Source: Stenotrophomonas sp. ATCM1_4
Lineage (GTDB): Bacteria; Pseudomonadota; Gammaproteobacteria; Xanthomonadales; Xanthomonadaceae
Length of the DNA: 64,000 nucleotides
Direction: 5' to 3'
Assembly: GCF_004348115.1 (NCBI RefSeq)
Contig: NZ_QPFB01000001.1
Location: forward strand, 721,978 to 785,977
Made by a program: the position numbers and the translations under genes. The notes under the pieces are model-generated. The model saw nothing but the letters and a program-made list of their open reading frames with translations. It did not search any database and was not told the origin of the DNA. This document shows positions 1 through 10,216 of the stretch, piece by piece. The first letter of the stretch is position 1. The number at the start of each line of letters is the position of its first letter.

Positions 1-682
1 CGATGATGAAATCCGGTTGGCCGCTGCGGGTGGCCTCGCGTGGCGTGAAGCCGCGCGCCAGGCAGGCCTGGACGATGCGGCGGTTGAGCATGAAGCCCTT
101 TTCGAACAGCACGAACGGCACCTGCGCCAGGTCCTGCAGCTGCAGCGACGGCCGCCGTGCCAGCGGGTGCGCCTGCGGCAGCAGCGCGACCAGTGGCTCG
201 GTGCGCACGGCCTGCCATTCCAGGTCGTCGGCCACGGGCAGCAGGCTCGCGGCCAGCTCGATCTCACCGGCGCGCAGGCTTTCCTCCAGGGCCTCGCTGC
301 CTCGCTGCTGCACGTGCAGTTCGATCTGCGGGTATTGCTGGCGGAAGCGTGCCAGCGCGGGCGCGAACAACACGTCGCTGCCCAGCGAGGCCAGGCCCAG
401 GTGAAGCGCGCCTCGTTGCAGGCCGCGCAGTTCTTCAAGTTCGCGCAGCATGTCCTCGCGCTCGCCGAGCAGGGCCAGGGCACGCCGGTAGACGATCTGC
501 CCGGCGGGCGTCAGCCGCACGCCGTGGCGGGAGCGCTCCAGCAGGGTTTCACCCAGCTCATCTTCCAGCTGGCGGATGGCCTTGCTGACCGTGGGCTGGG
601 TGGCGAACAGGGTCTCGGCCGCGGCGGAGAAGCCGTCCCGCCGGACCACTTCGACCAGCATCCGGAGTTGGCGGATATCCAT
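1..682 (-). CDS. LysR-family transcriptional regulator, C-terminus cut by window edge
   Basis: Reading leftward from the ATG at 682, the protein starts MDIRQLRMLVEVVRRDGFSA, followed by the LysR winged-helix segment with TLFATQPTVSKAIRQLEDEL around residues 26-45. The rest, to residue 227, is the start of the LysR ligand-binding domain. The usual length is about 300 residues, so roughly the last 70 lie outside the window. The gene is divergent from lrgA with only 71 bases between start codons. LysR proteins often control such a divergent partner, so a role in switching lrgAB is likely but not proved by the sequence. Confidence 0.9.
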   Translation of the reverse strand, partial: MDIRQLRMLVEVVRRDGFSAAAETLFATQPTVSKAIRQLEDELGETLLERSRHGVRLTPAGQIVYRRALALLGEREDMLRELEELRGLQRGALHLGLASLGSDVLFAPALARFRQQYPQIELHVQQRGSEALEESLRAGEIELAASLLPVADDLEWQAVRTEPLVALLPQAHPLARRPSLQLQDLAQVPFVLFEKGFMLNRRIVQACLARGFTPREATRSGQPDFII

Positions 683-692
683 TCTTAATTGG

Positions 693-714
693 AATTCATT
701 GGATTCAATCAATT
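693..714. promoter_or_regulatory. Imperfect inverted repeat between lysR and lrgA, candidate LysR operator
   Basis: The AT-rich stretch between the divergent genes contains AATTCATTG, a GATT spacer, then CAATCAATT. The arms are complementary at 8 of 9 positions. This fits the general LysR site (dyad with a T-N11-A core) and sits just upstream of the regulator start at 682. No clear sigma70 hexamers were assigned. Confidence 0.4.
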
Positions 715-753
715 CATTTTAATTATGCAATGGGCAGGCGTACACAGGAGGGC

Positions 754-1173
754 ATGGATACCTTCCTTGTTTCCCTGCGCCGCCACCGGGCAGGCCTGCG
801 GCGTGGCTTCCGGCGCAGCCGAGTGCTGCAGATCCTGGCGCTGGTCGCGGTCTGGCTGCTGGCCGATGCCCTGATGCGGCAATGGGGCGTGCCGGTGCCG
901 GGCGGCATCGTCGGCTTGTGCGTGCTGTTGCTGGCCTTTGCACTGGGCTGGTTGTCACCGCGTACCTTCAGCGGCGGCGCGCGCTGGCTGCTGGCCGAGA
1001 TGCTGCTGTTCTTCGTACCGGCGGCGATGATCCTGCTCGACAACCGGCAGATGTTTGGCTGGCTGGGCCTGAAGCTGCTGGTGGTGGTGGTCGGCGGCAC
1101 GCTGCTGGTGATGGCGGCCACGGCGATGACGGTGGAGCTGCTGTTGCGCAGGGGCCAGCGCGATGAACATTGA
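754..1173 (+). CDS. lrgA: CidA/LrgA family holin-like membrane protein
   Basis: The 139-residue protein has a basic N-terminus and about four hydrophobic segments (roughly 24-42, 48-68, 76-97, 103-128), with VPVPGGIVGL before the second, which is the CidA/LrgA signature. The family forms small holin-like inner-membrane proteins linked to murein hydrolase control and, in several bacteria, to export of small organic acids. The ATG at 754 is chosen because AGGAGGGC lies just before it; an upstream in-frame ATG lacks a ribosome site. It overlaps lrgB by 11 bases, so the two form an operon, probably controlled by the divergent LysR. Confidence 0.9.
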   Translation: MDTFLVSLRRHRAGLRRGFRRSRVLQILALVAVWLLADALMRQWGVPVPGGIVGLCVLLLAFALGWLSPRTFSGGARWLLAEMLLFFVPAAMILLDNRQMFGWLGLKLLVVVVGGTLLVMAATAMTVELLLRRGQRDEH

Positions 1174-1876
1174 CCCTGGGTTTGCGCATCCGGCGCAATG
1201 GCTGTGGCCGGTGTTCTGGGCCGTGGCGACGATCGTGGCCTACCTTGGCGCCAAGCAGCTGTACCGGCGCAGCGGTCGGGCATGGGCATCGCCGCTGATC
1301 GTCGCGCCGTTGGTGCTGCTGGCGCTGGCCTCGTTGCTGCATGCCAGTTACCACGACTACCTGCGCGGTACCCATTGGCTGATGGCGATGCTGGGTCCGG
1401 CGACGGTGGCCTTCGCGGTGCCCATCCACGCGCAGCGGGCCTTGATCGCACGGCACTGGAAGGTGCTCGGTGCCGGGGTGCTGGTGGGCAGTGGCATCGC
1501 CATCACGGCCGCATGGTGGATGGCCACCGCCCTGCACCTGTCGCCGGAACTGCGGCTGAGCCTGGCGCCGCGTTCGATCACCACGCCGTTCGCGATGGAC
1601 GTGTCCGGCCGCATTGGCGGCATCCCCGAGTTGACCGCGGTGTTCGTGATGATCACCGGCATCTGCGGTTCCCTGTTCGGGCAACTGCTGCTCAAGGTGC
1701 TGCCGGTGCGCAGTGCGATGGCGCGTGGTGCGCTGTTCGGCATGGGCGCGCACGGCATGGGCGTGTCCAAGGCACGCGAGCTGGGGGAGAGCGAAGGCGC
1801 CATCGCCGGGCTGGTGATGGTGATGGCCGGCTTGGTCAACGTCGCTGCGGCACCGCTGTTGGCAATGCTGCTGTAG
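1163..1876 (+). CDS. lrgB: CidB/LrgB family membrane protein
   Basis: The 237-residue protein has many hydrophobic helices and the LrgB features SITTPFAMDVSGRIGGIPELTA (about residues 138-159) and GALFGMGAHGMGVSKARELG near 190-209. LrgB is the partner of LrgA in the inner membrane; the pair is treated either as a holin/antiholin-type system or as a pyruvate/glycolate transporter in different organisms. The start overlaps the end of lrgA. The next gene is convergent and its stop is only 4 bases away, with no obvious terminator between them. Confidence 0.92.
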   Translation: MNIDPGFAHPAQWLWPVFWAVATIVAYLGAKQLYRRSGRAWASPLIVAPLVLLALASLLHASYHDYLRGTHWLMAMLGPATVAFAVPIHAQRALIARHWKVLGAGVLVGSGIAITAAWWMATALHLSPELRLSLAPRSITTPFAMDVSGRIGGIPELTAVFVMITGICGSLFGQLLLKVLPVRSAMARGALFGMGAHGMGVSKARELGESEGAIAGLVMVMAGLVNVAAAPLLAMLL

Positions 1877-1879
1877 GGC

Positions 1880-2806
1880 TCATTCGATGGGCTTGGCGGC
1901 GGCGCTGGGCGACTGGGTGGCGGCACGGCGCGCCAGCACCGCCTCGCGGTGGGCGATGTAGGCATTGGAGCCGAGGATGATCAGTGCGCCGATCACGGTC
2001 CAGCGGTCCAACGCCTGGTCGAACAGCAACCAGCCCAGCAGCGTGACCAGCGGCAGCTGGGTGAAGCTGATCGGGGTGAGTGCGGAGACTTCGCCGAGCT
2101 TCAGGGCGCGCGTCCACAACAGCTGGCCGGCGGTGCCGAGTACGCCGGTGGCGACCAGCCATGCCCAGGCGATGGCGCTGGGCCAGACCCAGACGAACAG
2201 GGCCGGCACCAGCGACAGCGGTACCCAGAATACGTAGGTGTAGAACACCACGGTATCCGGGCCGTCGACGCGGGTGAGTTGCTTGATCTGGATGGCCACC
2301 AGCGCGCTGAGCAGGGCCGCCAGCACCGCGATCAGGCTGCCGGCGGCGAAGCCGTTCGAGCCGGGGCGCACGATCACCAGCACGCCGATGAAGCCGGCGA
2401 TCACCGCCGCCCAGCGCCGGAAGCGCACCTTCTCGCCCAGCCACAGCACCGCGGCCAGGGTCACGAACAGCGGCGTGGAATACGACAGGGAGATGGCCTG
2501 CGCCAGTGGCAGGTGGCCGATCGCCCAGAAGCCGCACAGCATCGAGGCCAGGCCGATCGCGCTGCGCATGAAGTAGCGAGGCAGCTGCTTCGTGCGCAAC
2601 GGGGCATGGCCCGGCCGCAGCAGCATCGGCAACAGCGCCAGCAGGCCGAAGCCGTTGCGGAAGAACGCCACTTCCTGGGTGGGCACGTAGCGGGTGGCGT
2701 AGCGGATGGCGATGGCCATCAGGCCGAACGCCATCGCGCTGCCGAACATCAGCAGCGCGGCGCGGACGGGGGCGGGCTGGGGGGCGATGGCCGCAATGCG
2801 GCTCAC
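1880..2806 (-). CDS. EamA/DMT-family transporter
   Basis: The 308-residue protein has about ten hydrophobic helices in two EamA halves, for example [20 protein letters not shown] near the start and [21 protein letters not shown] near residue 245. DMT transporters commonly export metabolites; the substrate cannot be read from sequence. The start is a GTG at 2806 that overlaps the murB stop (GTGA), the kind of coupling expected for the last gene of the pyrD-murB operon. A later internal ATG would remove part of the first helix. Confidence 0.82.
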   Translation of the reverse strand: MSRIAAIAPQPAPVRAALLMFGSAMAFGLMAIAIRYATRYVPTQEVAFFRNGFGLLALLPMLLRPGHAPLRTKQLPRYFMRSAIGLASMLCGFWAIGHLPLAQAISLSYSTPLFVTLAAVLWLGEKVRFRRWAAVIAGFIGVLVIVRPGSNGFAAGSLIAVLAALLSALVAIQIKQLTRVDGPDTVVFYTYVFWVPLSLVPALFVWVWPSAIAWAWLVATGVLGTAGQLLWTRALKLGEVSALTPISFTQLPLVTLLGWLLFDQALDRWTVIGALIILGSNAYIAHREAVLARRAATQSPSAAAKPIE

Positions 2807-3849
2807 CAGCGTGCGCCGATGAGCCGTGGTTCCGGCTCGATGGGGACGCCGAAGGTCTCCAGCACCGAAGCCGAGACGCGCCGCGCGAAGGCCAGCAGCT
2901 GCGCGCCGCTGGCGGTGCCGTGGTTGACCAGCACCAGCGCGTGGTTCGGCGAGATGCCGGCATCGCCGTCGCGCTGGCCCTTCCAGCCGCAGGCCTCGAT
3001 CATCCACGCGGCGGAGACCTTGCGGTTGCCCGGGTCATTGCCGGGAAACACCGGCAACTGCGGGTAGTGCTGCAGCAGCACGTCGACCTGTTCCAGCGGC
3101 AGGATCGGGTTCTTGAAGAAGCTGCCGGCGTTGCCGAGCACATCCGGGTCGGGCAGCTTGCGGCGACGGATCGCGATCACCGCATTGGCCACGTCGGCGG
3201 CGACCGGCAGGGCGATGCCCATCGCGTCCAGCTGCTCGCCGATGCCGGCGTAGTCCAGCCGCAGTTCGTTGAGCAGCGGCAGGCGGAACTCGACCGCGGT
3301 GATCAGGTAACGGTCGGCGTCCTGCTTGAACACGCTGTCGCGGTAGCTGAAAAGGCAGGCGTCCTGGTCCAGGCGCACCCAGGCCTGTTCGCGGGTATCC
3401 CAGGCTTCGACGGTCTGGATGAACTCGCCGACCTGTGCGCCATAGGCACCGATGTTCTGGATGGGCGCGGCACCGACGGTGCCGGGGATCAATGCCAGGT
3501 TTTCCAGTCCGGACAGGCCTTCGCCCAGCGACCACAGCACCAGTTCGTGCCAGATCACCCCGGCCCCGGCGCGGACGATGGCATGGTCGGCGCGGTGTTC
3601 GAGGATGGTGATGTCACGGTTGTCGAACGCCAGGACCGTGCCTTCGGGGTCGGCGGCGATCAGCACGTTGCTGCCGCTGCCCAGCACCAGCAGCGGTGCC
3701 TGCCCGACGACGGTGGCCAGGGCTTCGGGCAGGGCCGCCGGGTCGGCGACGCGCAACAGGCGTGGCGCATGCGCGGTGACGTGGAAGGTGTTCAGGTGCT
3801 GCAGCGAGGCGTTTTCGGTGAGCGACCAGGGGGCAACAGCAGTCGTCAT
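2803..3849 (-). CDS. murB: UDP-N-acetylenolpyruvoylglucosamine reductase
   Basis: MurB reduces UDP-GlcNAc-enolpyruvate to UDP-MurNAc with NADPH and FAD in cytoplasmic peptidoglycan precursor synthesis. The 348 residues match the E. coli type I length (about 342). Visible motifs are LNTFHV at the N-terminus, LGSGSNVLI in the FAD domain, [26 protein letters not shown] with the proton-donor serine, and EPEPRLIG at the C-terminus. The start ATG overlaps the stop of pyrD (ATGA), and its stop overlaps the transporter start. Confidence 0.97.
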   Translation of the reverse strand: MTTAVAPWSLTENASLQHLNTFHVTAHAPRLLRVADPAALPEALATVVGQAPLLVLGSGSNVLIAADPEGTVLAFDNRDITILEHRADHAIVRAGAGVIWHELVLWSLGEGLSGLENLALIPGTVGAAPIQNIGAYGAQVGEFIQTVEAWDTREQAWVRLDQDACLFSYRDSVFKQDADRYLITAVEFRLPLLNELRLDYAGIGEQLDAMGIALPVAADVANAVIAIRRRKLPDPDVLGNAGSFFKNPILPLEQVDVLLQHYPQLPVFPGNDPGNRKVSAAWMIEACGWKGQRDGDAGISPNHALVLVNHGTASGAQLLAFARRVSASVLETFGVPIEPEPRLIGARW

Positions 3850-4901
3850 AGCGGTGCGACGGCGCCGCGCGACGGGGATTCACGGCGGCGGCGGATCGCG
3901 TCGACGCAATCGCCGATCAGGGCCGGGCCACGGTAGATCAGGCCACTGTAGCACTGCACCAGCGCAGCGCCGGCGGCCATCTTGGCGACTGCGTCGGCAC
4001 CGGAGCTGATGCCGCCCACGCCGATCAGTGGCACCGATTCGGGCAGGCGTGCGCGCAGGCGGCGCAGCACCAGCGTGGACTGGCCCAGCAGCGGTGCGCC
4101 GGACAGGCCGCCGATTTCCTTCGAAATCGGGTCGGCGTCGACCAATGGGCGGCCAATGGTGGTGTTGGTGGCGATCACGCCGTCGACGGCCAGTTCACCC
4201 AGCACCCGGGCCGCGGCGTCGATGTCGCGGTCGCTCAGGTCCGGGGCGACCTTGACCAGCATCGGCACGCGCCGGCCATGCTGGGCGGCCAGCCGTTCCT
4301 GCGCCTCGCGCAGGCCGGCGACCAGGTGCTTGAGCGCCTGTTCCTCCTGCAGTTCGCGCAGGCCGGCGGTGTTGGGCGAGGAAATGTTGACGGTGATGTA
4401 GTCGGCCAGCGGGTAGACCTTCTCCATGCACGCCAGGTAATCGGACAGCGCGTCCTCGTTGGGCGTGTCCTTGTTCTTGCCGATGTTGATGCCCAGCGGG
4501 CCGGGGCGATGGCGGACCTTTTCCACGTTGGCCACGAGCGCATCCACGCCGAGGTTGTTGAACCCCATGCGGTTGATGATGGCGCCGTGGTTGGGCAGCC
4601 GGAACAGCCGCGGCTTGGGGCTGCCGGCCTGCGGGCGCGGGGTGATGGTGCCGATCTCGACGAAGCCGAAACCCAGCCCGAACAGGGCCTCGATGTGCTC
4701 GCCGTTCTTGTCCAGCCCGGCCGCCAGGCCTACCGGGTTGGGGAAGTCCAGGCCCCAGACCTTGGTGGGCAGCGGCTTGACGCGGCCGGCCAGCAGCGGC
4801 GTGGTGCCGGTGCGCCAGGCCAGGTCCAGCGCGGACAGGCCAAGGCCATGCGCGCGTTCGGCGTCGAGGGTGAACAGCAGGGGACGGGCAATCGAATACA
4901 T
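3846..4901 (-). CDS. pyrD: Dihydroorotate dehydrogenase (quinone), class 2
   Basis: PyrD oxidises dihydroorotate to orotate in pyrimidine synthesis, passing electrons to the quinone pool at the inner membrane. The 351 residues have the class 2 N-terminal amphipathic part ([19 protein letters not shown]), [14 protein letters not shown] for FMN, and [14 protein letters not shown] with the catalytic serine; the C-terminal [11 protein letters not shown] and YSGLIYRGP segments bind FMN phosphate. It sits between a methyltransferase gene 4 bases upstream and murB, which it overlaps. Confidence 0.97.
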   Translation of the reverse strand: MYSIARPLLFTLDAERAHGLGLSALDLAWRTGTTPLLAGRVKPLPTKVWGLDFPNPVGLAAGLDKNGEHIEALFGLGFGFVEIGTITPRPQAGSPKPRLFRLPNHGAIINRMGFNNLGVDALVANVEKVRHRPGPLGINIGKNKDTPNEDALSDYLACMEKVYPLADYITVNISSPNTAGLRELQEEQALKHLVAGLREAQERLAAQHGRRVPMLVKVAPDLSDRDIDAAARVLGELAVDGVIATNTTIGRPLVDADPISKEIGGLSGAPLLGQSTLVLRRLRARLPESVPLIGVGGISSGADAVAKMAAGAALVQCYSGLIYRGPALIGDCVDAIRRRRESPSRGAVAPL

Positions 4902-4905
4902 AAGC

Positions 4906-5676
4906 TCAATTCAGCGTGCCGGCGAAGGCGCGGGTTTGGTACTCAAAGGCGACCTTGCCGTCGACGGCATGGTCGTTGAACAACTGTTGCAGGGCCTGCA
5001 GCATCGCCGCGTGGCGCGGATGGCCGGCCTGCGGCGCGTAGGAGGAGGACAGCAGGCGGCCACGCAAGCCATCCAGGTCCAGCCACTGCACGTTGGGGAA
5101 GGTGGCGATGCCGCGCAGCCCGGCGCCGAACCACTCGCGCATCCGCGCATCGCTCTGGTAGCGCTCGGCCACTTCGGTGTAATCGGTGCCGTACTCGATC
5201 AGCAGGCGTTCGTAGCCGACCAGGAACGGCGAGGCATCGAGCAGGCGCGAGTTCCAGAACACCAGCGCGATGCCGCCGGGTTGCAGGATGCGCGCCCATT
5301 CGCCGCGCACCGCGTCGGTGTCGAACCAATGGAAGGCCTGCGCCGCGGCGACCACGTCGACGCTGGCGTCGGCCAGCGTGGTGGCTTCGGCGGTGCCATC
5401 GACCAGGGTGAGCTGCGGGTAGTCCGCGGCCAGCCAGTCGCGGGCGGCCTCGCGCATGGGCGCATTGGGTTCCACCGCGATCACCGGATGGCCGGCCTCC
5501 AGGAACAGGCGCGAGGAAATGCCGGTGCCGGCGCCGATGTCGGCCACGCGGGCACTCGGGGGGATGCCGATGTCCCGGTGCAGCCATTCCAGCAACGCCG
5601 CCGGATACCCGGGCCGGTAGCGGACATAGTCCGCCACGCGGTTGCTGAAGCGTTGGGTGGAATCGGAATGCGCCAT
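4906..5676 (-). CDS. Class I SAM-dependent methyltransferase
   Basis: The 256-residue protein has the SAM-binding motif VADIGAGTG at about 44-52, followed by IAVEPNAPM and [13 protein letters not shown], which place it in the methyltransferase-11-like group of small-molecule methyltransferases. The substrate is unknown. It lies between a DUF4190 gene (7 bases upstream) and pyrD (4 bases downstream), so it is probably co-transcribed with them. Nothing in the context assigns a pathway. Confidence 0.85.
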   Translation of the reverse strand: MAHSDSTQRFSNRVADYVRYRPGYPAALLEWLHRDIGIPPSARVADIGAGTGISSRLFLEAGHPVIAVEPNAPMREAARDWLAADYPQLTLVDGTAEATTLADASVDVVAAAQAFHWFDTDAVRGEWARILQPGGIALVFWNSRLLDASPFLVGYERLLIEYGTDYTEVAERYQSDARMREWFGAGLRGIATFPNVQWLDLDGLRGRLLSSSYAPQAGHPRHAAMLQALQQLFNDHAVDGKVAFEYQTRAFAGTLN

Positions 5677-5683
5677 GACGGCC

Positions 5684-5971
5684 TCAGGAGTTCAGTGCGG
5701 CCAGCCAGGCCAGTCCGCCGAAGAACAGGACGAAGGCCAGGATGCCCACCACCCACATCGCCACCGACAGCCAGCCCAGCACCAGGCCGGTGACGGCCAG
5801 GCCATCGCCATCGAGCTGGCCATTGCTGCGGCGGATTTCGCCCCGGGCCATGTGGCCGAAGATGATCGCCGCCAGGCTGCCGAGGAACGGCAGCAGGGTC
5901 CAGCCGAGGATGCCGGCAACCAGGCTGACCACGGCAAGGCTGCTGGTCTGGCGCGGAGTGGGGATGCTCAT
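5684..5971 (-). CDS. DUF4190-type small membrane protein
   Basis: The 95-residue protein begins MSIPTPRQTSSLAVVSLVAG and has two hydrophobic stretches (about 12-35 and 58-90) around a HMARGEIRRSNGQLDGDGLA loop, which is typical of DUF4190 proteins. Function is unknown. The ATG at 5971 is preceded by TGGAG. It is the first gene of the leftward operon that continues through the methyltransferase, pyrD, murB and the EamA gene. Confidence 0.75.
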   Translation of the reverse strand: MSIPTPRQTSSLAVVSLVAGILGWTLLPFLGSLAAIIFGHMARGEIRRSNGQLDGDGLAVTGLVLGWLSVAMWVVGILAFVLFFGGLAWLAALNS

Positions 5972-5998
5972 GATGGAACTCCATTTCAGATGTGGAAA

Positions 5999-6050
5999 GC
6001 GGACGGGAAGCCCGTCCGCCATGCTGCGGGCTCCCGCCGTGGCGGGAGCC
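5999..6050 (-). terminator. Two strong hairpins after the aldehyde dehydrogenase gene
   Basis: One perfect 10-bp stem (6029-6038 with 6041-6050) and one perfect 9-bp stem (5999-6007 with 6011-6019) follow the stop codon of the leftward dehydrogenase gene at 6059. On the minus strand the second hairpin is followed by a short TTT run, so it is a plausible intrinsic terminator. Confidence 0.6.
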
Positions 6051-6058
6051 GTCTCACC

Positions 6059-7591
6059 TTACAGGTCGAACTTGATGCCCTGGGCCAGCGGCAGCGAGTC
6101 GGAGTAGTTGATGGTGTTGGTCTGGCGGCGCATGTAGACCTTCCAGGCGTCCGAACCGGACTCACGGCCACCGCCGGTGTCCTTCTCGCCACCGAACGCA
6201 CCGCCGATTTCCGCACCGGAGGTGCCGATGTTGACGTTGGCGATGCCGCAGTCGCTGCCGGCCGCGGACAGGAACTTCTCGGCGGTCTTCAGGTTCTGGG
6301 TGAAGATCGAGGACGACAGGCCCTGCGGCACGCCGTTCTGCATGTCGATGGCTTCGTCCAGGTTGCTGTACTTCATCACGTACAGGATCGGGGCGAAGGT
6401 CTCGTGCTGGACGATCTCGTCGCTGTTCTTCAGGCCGGTGACGATCGCCGGGAGCACGAAGTTGCCCGGGCGGTCGATGGCGGTGCCGCCGGTTTCAACG
6501 GTGCCGCCGGCGGCCTTGGCCTTCTCGATCGAGGCCAGGAACTGCTGCACGGCCTCCGGGCTGTTCAGCGGGCCCATCAGGTTGGCCGCGTCGGTCGGGT
6601 CGCCGATCTTGCCTTCCACCTGCTTGTACGCCTTGACCAGCGTGGCCAGCACGTTGTCATAGATGGATTCATGCACGATCAGGCGGCGGGTGGTGGTGCA
6701 GCGCTGGCCGGCGGTGCCGACGGCGCCGAACACGATGCCCGGCACGGCCAGCTTCTGGTCGGCGGTCTCGTCCAGGATGATGGCGTTGTTGCCACCCAGT
6801 TCCAGCAGGCAGCGGCCCAGGCGCTGGGCGACCTTCTGGTTGACGGTGCGGCCGACCTGGGTCGAGCCGGTGAAGGAGATCAGCGGCACGCGACGGTCGT
6901 CGACCATCTTTTCCGACAGCGCGGTGCCGGCGTCGTTGATCAGGAAGAAGATGTCCGGGAAGCCGCCGGCCTTGAGTGCGTCATTGCAGATCTTCATCGT
7001 GGCAATGGCGGTCAGCGGGGTCTTGTTGGACGGCTTCCAGATGCACACGTCGCCGCAGATGGCGGCCAGGAACGCATTCCAGCTCCACACCGCGACCGGG
7101 AAGTTGAAGGCCGAGATGATGCCGACCAGGCCCAGCGGGTGGTACTGCTCGTACATGCGGTGGCCCGGGCGCTCGGAGTGCATGGTGTAGCCGTACAGCA
7201 TGCGGCTCTGGCCCAGCGCGAAGTCGGCGATGTCGATCATCTCCTGCACTTCGCCGTCGCCTTCCGGCTTGGACTTGCCCATTTCCAGCGCGACCAGCGA
7301 GCCCAGCGCGTCCTTGTTGGCGCGCAGTGCCTCACCGCACAGGCGCACGGCCTCGCCACGGCGCGGGGCCGGGGTGGTGCGCCATACCTTGTAGGCTTCC
7401 TGAGCACGGGCGATCACGGTCTCGTAATCGGCCTCGGTGGTGGCCTGGACCTCGGCGATCACTTCGCCGGTGGTCGGGTTCTGCGGCTTGAGGACGCCGG
7501 CGCCGGTGGCGGCGGACCATTCCCCCTGACCCAGGTAGGTGCCAGCGTTGGTGGCGTCCAGGCCCAAGGCCTTGAGCAGCTCGGAAGACAT
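6059..7591 (-). CDS. ALDH7-family aldehyde dehydrogenase (probable piperideine-6-carboxylate / aminoadipate semialdehyde dehydrogenase)
   Basis: The 510-residue protein has [30 protein letters not shown] with the general-base glutamate, and [14 protein letters not shown] with the catalytic cysteine; this last form is typical of ALDH7A1/antiquitin-like enzymes that oxidise alpha-aminoadipic semialdehyde in lysine breakdown. The start [12 protein letters not shown] at 7591 is chosen because the upstream in-frame part is not protein-like. It stands alone between two opposite units, with hairpins behind it. The exact substrate is inferred from the family. Confidence 0.9.
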   Translation of the reverse strand: MSSELLKALGLDATNAGTYLGQGEWSAATGAGVLKPQNPTTGEVIAEVQATTEADYETVIARAQEAYKVWRTTPAPRRGEAVRLCGEALRANKDALGSLVALEMGKSKPEGDGEVQEMIDIADFALGQSRMLYGYTMHSERPGHRMYEQYHPLGLVGIISAFNFPVAVWSWNAFLAAICGDVCIWKPSNKTPLTAIATMKICNDALKAGGFPDIFFLINDAGTALSEKMVDDRRVPLISFTGSTQVGRTVNQKVAQRLGRCLLELGGNNAIILDETADQKLAVPGIVFGAVGTAGQRCTTTRRLIVHESIYDNVLATLVKAYKQVEGKIGDPTDAANLMGPLNSPEAVQQFLASIEKAKAAGGTVETGGTAIDRPGNFVLPAIVTGLKNSDEIVQHETFAPILYVMKYSNLDEAIDMQNGVPQGLSSSIFTQNLKTAEKFLSAAGSDCGIANVNIGTSGAEIGGAFGGEKDTGGGRESGSDAWKVYMRRQTNTINYSDSLPLAQGIKFDL

Positions 7592-7957
7592 GCAAACTCC
7601 TGTTTCTGTGGCGTTGAATGCCCGCCGCCGGCGTGGGGGAAACGGCGGGCGGAATACAGAATGGTAACAGAGGTGCATGTCCGGCCATGGCCCGGGCCGG
7701 GGCGGCTGGCCGGTCAAAGCGGGGGGCGGAGAGTGGCCGGGTCATGTCCGGAGGCGCCTCCCTTCGATGAGTGACGCCCACGCCTTCCATTTGTTGTTCA
7801 GCAAGGGGCTTTGGGGCTTGTTTGTCTGGAACAGTGTGCTGCTGAACGTGGTGATTCGGCCTGGAGGGCATCCTTCTTCAAGCATGCGGATATGCGTCGA
7901 CCCTCCGCAATGCTGGTCGTTGATCGAGCTTGCCTGTACTCTTGGCACCCAATTTCA
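7592..7957. other. Intergenic region before tRNA-Arg
   Basis: These 366 bases should contain the leftward dehydrogenase promoter and the rightward tRNA promoter. Reading frames here do not look protein-like. No clear -35/-10 pair was found. Confidence 0.5.
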
Positions 7958-8034
7958 GGCCCCGTAGCTCAGCTGGATAGAGCGGTCCCCTCCTAAGGGA
8001 CAGGTCGCACGTTCGAATCGTGTCGGGGCCGCCA
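7958..8034 (+). tRNA. tRNA-Arg (anticodon CCT)
   Basis: The acceptor GGCCCCG (7958-7964) pairs with CGGGGCC, the D arm is TAGCTCAGCTGGATAGAGC, the anticodon stem GTCCC/GGGAC encloses CTCCTAA, and the T arm contains GTTCGAATC. The discriminator is G8031 and CCA is encoded (8032-8034). Anticodon CCT reads AGG. Confidence 0.97.
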
Positions 8035-8177
8035 GCGTTCCCCTGCTGGCCATGCATGGCGCGGCCATTGCCTCCCCTTACTGCCTCGGCTGCCTCGTGA
8101 TGCCATGAACGCAGGGCGTCTCGCGTCGTGGGCTGCGCGCGTGCGACGGAAGGCGGATTGCCGCAGGCAAGGCCGCG

Positions 8178-8918
8178 ATGCAGACTGCGGCGATGTCCGC
8201 CACGTCCCGCCACTTGCGCCGTTATCCGGTTCCGACCGGACAGGAGTGCCATGACTTCTCGCAGTGGGTGCTGCCCGTACGGGGTGACCTGCAGTTCGAG
8301 GTCTCTGGCCACGGCGGTCGACTCGATCCGCTGCAGGGCGCCTTCGTCGCGGCAGGCGAAATCCATGCATTGGAAGGGCGGGGCGAGAACTGCTGCCTGA
8401 TCATCGATTGCCCGCCCGGTTCATTGGACGATGACACGCTCGAGCACCTGCGCCGCGTCCCCTGGCTGGCCCTGCCCGGGCATGCGCGCCATCTGTTGCA
8501 GCACCTGCAGGACCCGCGCCACACTGCCGGGCATGACCCCTTGCCACTGCTGCTGCGCTGGTTCGCGCCAGCCGGCAGCGGTGCACGCCTGCAGGCCCTG
8601 TGCGCGCGGGTCCGCCAGACACCGGGGGCGGACTGGACGGTGGCACGGATGGCGGCCGAAGTCGGGGTCAGTGGCAGTCGCCTGCATGCGGTGTTCGCCC
8701 GCGAGTTCGGCCTTTCGCCGCTGGCCTGGGTAGGGGCAACGCGGCTGCGTTGGGCCAAGCAGCAGTTGCAGGGCAGCAACGCCAGCATCAGTGATATCGC
8801 GCTGCGGGCCGGGTACTCCGAGCACAGCGCGTTGACCCGTGCGCTGCGCCGGGAAACCGGATTGGGCCCGCGCCAGTGGCGGGCCCAGGCCAGTAGTTTC
8901 GGTCAAGACACGCCCTGA
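8178..8918 (+). CDS. AraC-family transcriptional regulator
   Basis: The 246-residue protein has a short cupin-like N-terminal domain and a C-terminal double helix-turn-helix (about 150-240) with VARMAAEVGVSGSRLHAVFAREFGLSPLAWV and ISDIALRAGYSEHSALTRALRRETG, the AraC signature. The second ATG (8193) is an alternative start. It lies 29 bases upstream of an EamA exporter in the same direction, so it probably controls that gene; the effector is unknown. Confidence 0.88.
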   Translation: MQTAAMSATSRHLRRYPVPTGQECHDFSQWVLPVRGDLQFEVSGHGGRLDPLQGAFVAAGEIHALEGRGENCCLIIDCPPGSLDDDTLEHLRRVPWLALPGHARHLLQHLQDPRHTAGHDPLPLLLRWFAPAGSGARLQALCARVRQTPGADWTVARMAAEVGVSGSRLHAVFAREFGLSPLAWVGATRLRWAKQQLQGSNASISDIALRAGYSEHSALTRALRRETGLGPRQWRAQASSFGQDTP

Positions 8919-8947
8919 CCGCGGGCCTACACTGCGCGGCCCGAAGG

Positions 8948-9907
8948 ATGGCGTGGTGCGAGATGAATCGATCGATGGGCGTGGGCATTGCCAACGGCGT
9001 GGCCTCGGGCGCGTTGTGGGGTGTGGTGTTCCTCGCGCCAGCGATGCTGTCCGGTTTCTCGCCGCTGCAACTGGCCGCCGCCCGTTATCTGGTCTACGGA
9101 TTGATCGCCATCGTGCTGCTGGTGCCGCGTTGGCCGGCGCTGCGCGCCAGCATCGGTCGGATCGAATGGGCGGCACTGACCTGGCTGAGCCTGCTCGGCA
9201 ACCTCATCTATTTCGTGCTGCTGTCCATCTCGGTGCAATGGAGCGGTGGTGCCGCCGCGGTGTTGATCGTGGGCATGGTGCCGGTACTGGTGGCGGTCGT
9301 CGGCTCGCGGGAGCCTGGCGCGGTGCCACTGTCGCGGCTGGCGCCGGCACTGGTGCTGTGCGTGGCCGGGGTGGTGCTGATGGGTTACGAGGCGGTTGGC
9401 TCGACCCATGTGCACGGCAGCACGCTGCAGCGTGTGGTCGGCCTGTTGTGCGGTGTCGGCGCGTTGGTGTCATGGACGGCGTACTCGGTCTGGAACACCC
9501 GCTGGCTTGCCAGGGTGCCGCAGCTGTCCGGGCACGACTGGTCACTGCTGACCGGCGTGGCGACCGGGGCGCTGGCGCTGCTGCTGGCACCGGTGGCGTT
9601 CCTCGGTGACAGCCGCACGCACAGCGGCAACGACTGGGCCGGCTTCTGGGCGGTCGCGGCGGCGGTGGCCTTGTTCGCCTCGATCCTGGGCAACGCCTGC
9701 TGGAACCGGGCCAGCCGGGCGCTGCCGCTGGCCCTGGGGGGGCAGATGATCGTGTTCGAAACGCTGTTCGGCCTGCTGTACGGCTTCCTGTGGCAACAGC
9801 GTTGGCCGTTGCCGATCGAACTGGTCGCGGCCGCCTGCCTGTTGGCTGGCGTGGTATGGAGTGCCGCCGCGCATCGTCCGACCGGGCCAGTGGCTGAATC
9901 GGCGTAG
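8948..9907 (+). CDS. EamA/DMT-family exporter
   Basis: The 319-residue protein has about ten hydrophobic helices in two repeats, with GALWGVVFLAPAMLSGFSPLQLAAAR near the start and LGNACWNRASRALPLALGGQMIVFE in the second half. This belongs to the drug/metabolite transporter group. The start could be the ATG at 8948 or the one at 8963. The AraC-type gene immediately upstream suggests inducible export, but substrate is not readable. Confidence 0.85.
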   Translation: MAWCEMNRSMGVGIANGVASGALWGVVFLAPAMLSGFSPLQLAAARYLVYGLIAIVLLVPRWPALRASIGRIEWAALTWLSLLGNLIYFVLLSISVQWSGGAAAVLIVGMVPVLVAVVGSREPGAVPLSRLAPALVLCVAGVVLMGYEAVGSTHVHGSTLQRVVGLLCGVGALVSWTAYSVWNTRWLARVPQLSGHDWSLLTGVATGALALLLAPVAFLGDSRTHSGNDWAGFWAVAAAVALFASILGNACWNRASRALPLALGGQMIVFETLFGLLYGFLWQQRWPLPIELVAAACLLAGVVWSAAAHRPTGPVAESA

Positions 9908-10131
9908 GTCATTCCGCGCAGTTCGGTACGCTCGATGCGATCACGCGCAACGCCTGTGGCGGCGGCGTGAATGCGGTACCGGAACGCCGGTTGCGACGGC
10001 AACCAATGAGTGGGTGAAGGGATCGCGGTTCTTCATTGAACGATGCGCGAAGTTGATGCTTCGTGACATTTGCAACTTTTGACGACAGCTTCGCCGACGA
10101 TGCCTTCAAACCGGTTTTTGCGTTGCAACAC

Positions 10132-10160
10132 TTGACAGTGGCCCGACCATCGGTGTTTTC
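10132..10160 (+). promoter_or_regulatory. Candidate thr operon promoter
   Basis: A perfect -35 TTGACA lies at 10132-10137; 17 bases later is GTTTTC (10155-10160), a weak -10. The upstream stretch 9908-10131 holds no recognisable gene. A start of transcription near 10167 would place the threonine leader inside the transcript. Confidence 0.45.
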
Positions 10161-10216
10161 TTGAACGCATGTTCGCCGCCCTGACCACCGCCCAGCCGCT
10201 GCCATCCCACCGGGGT

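Noticed and set aside
5642..7774. Open frame of 710 codons antisense to the aldehyde dehydrogenase
   Set aside because: Shadow of the dehydrogenase; no ribosome site or recognisable domain.
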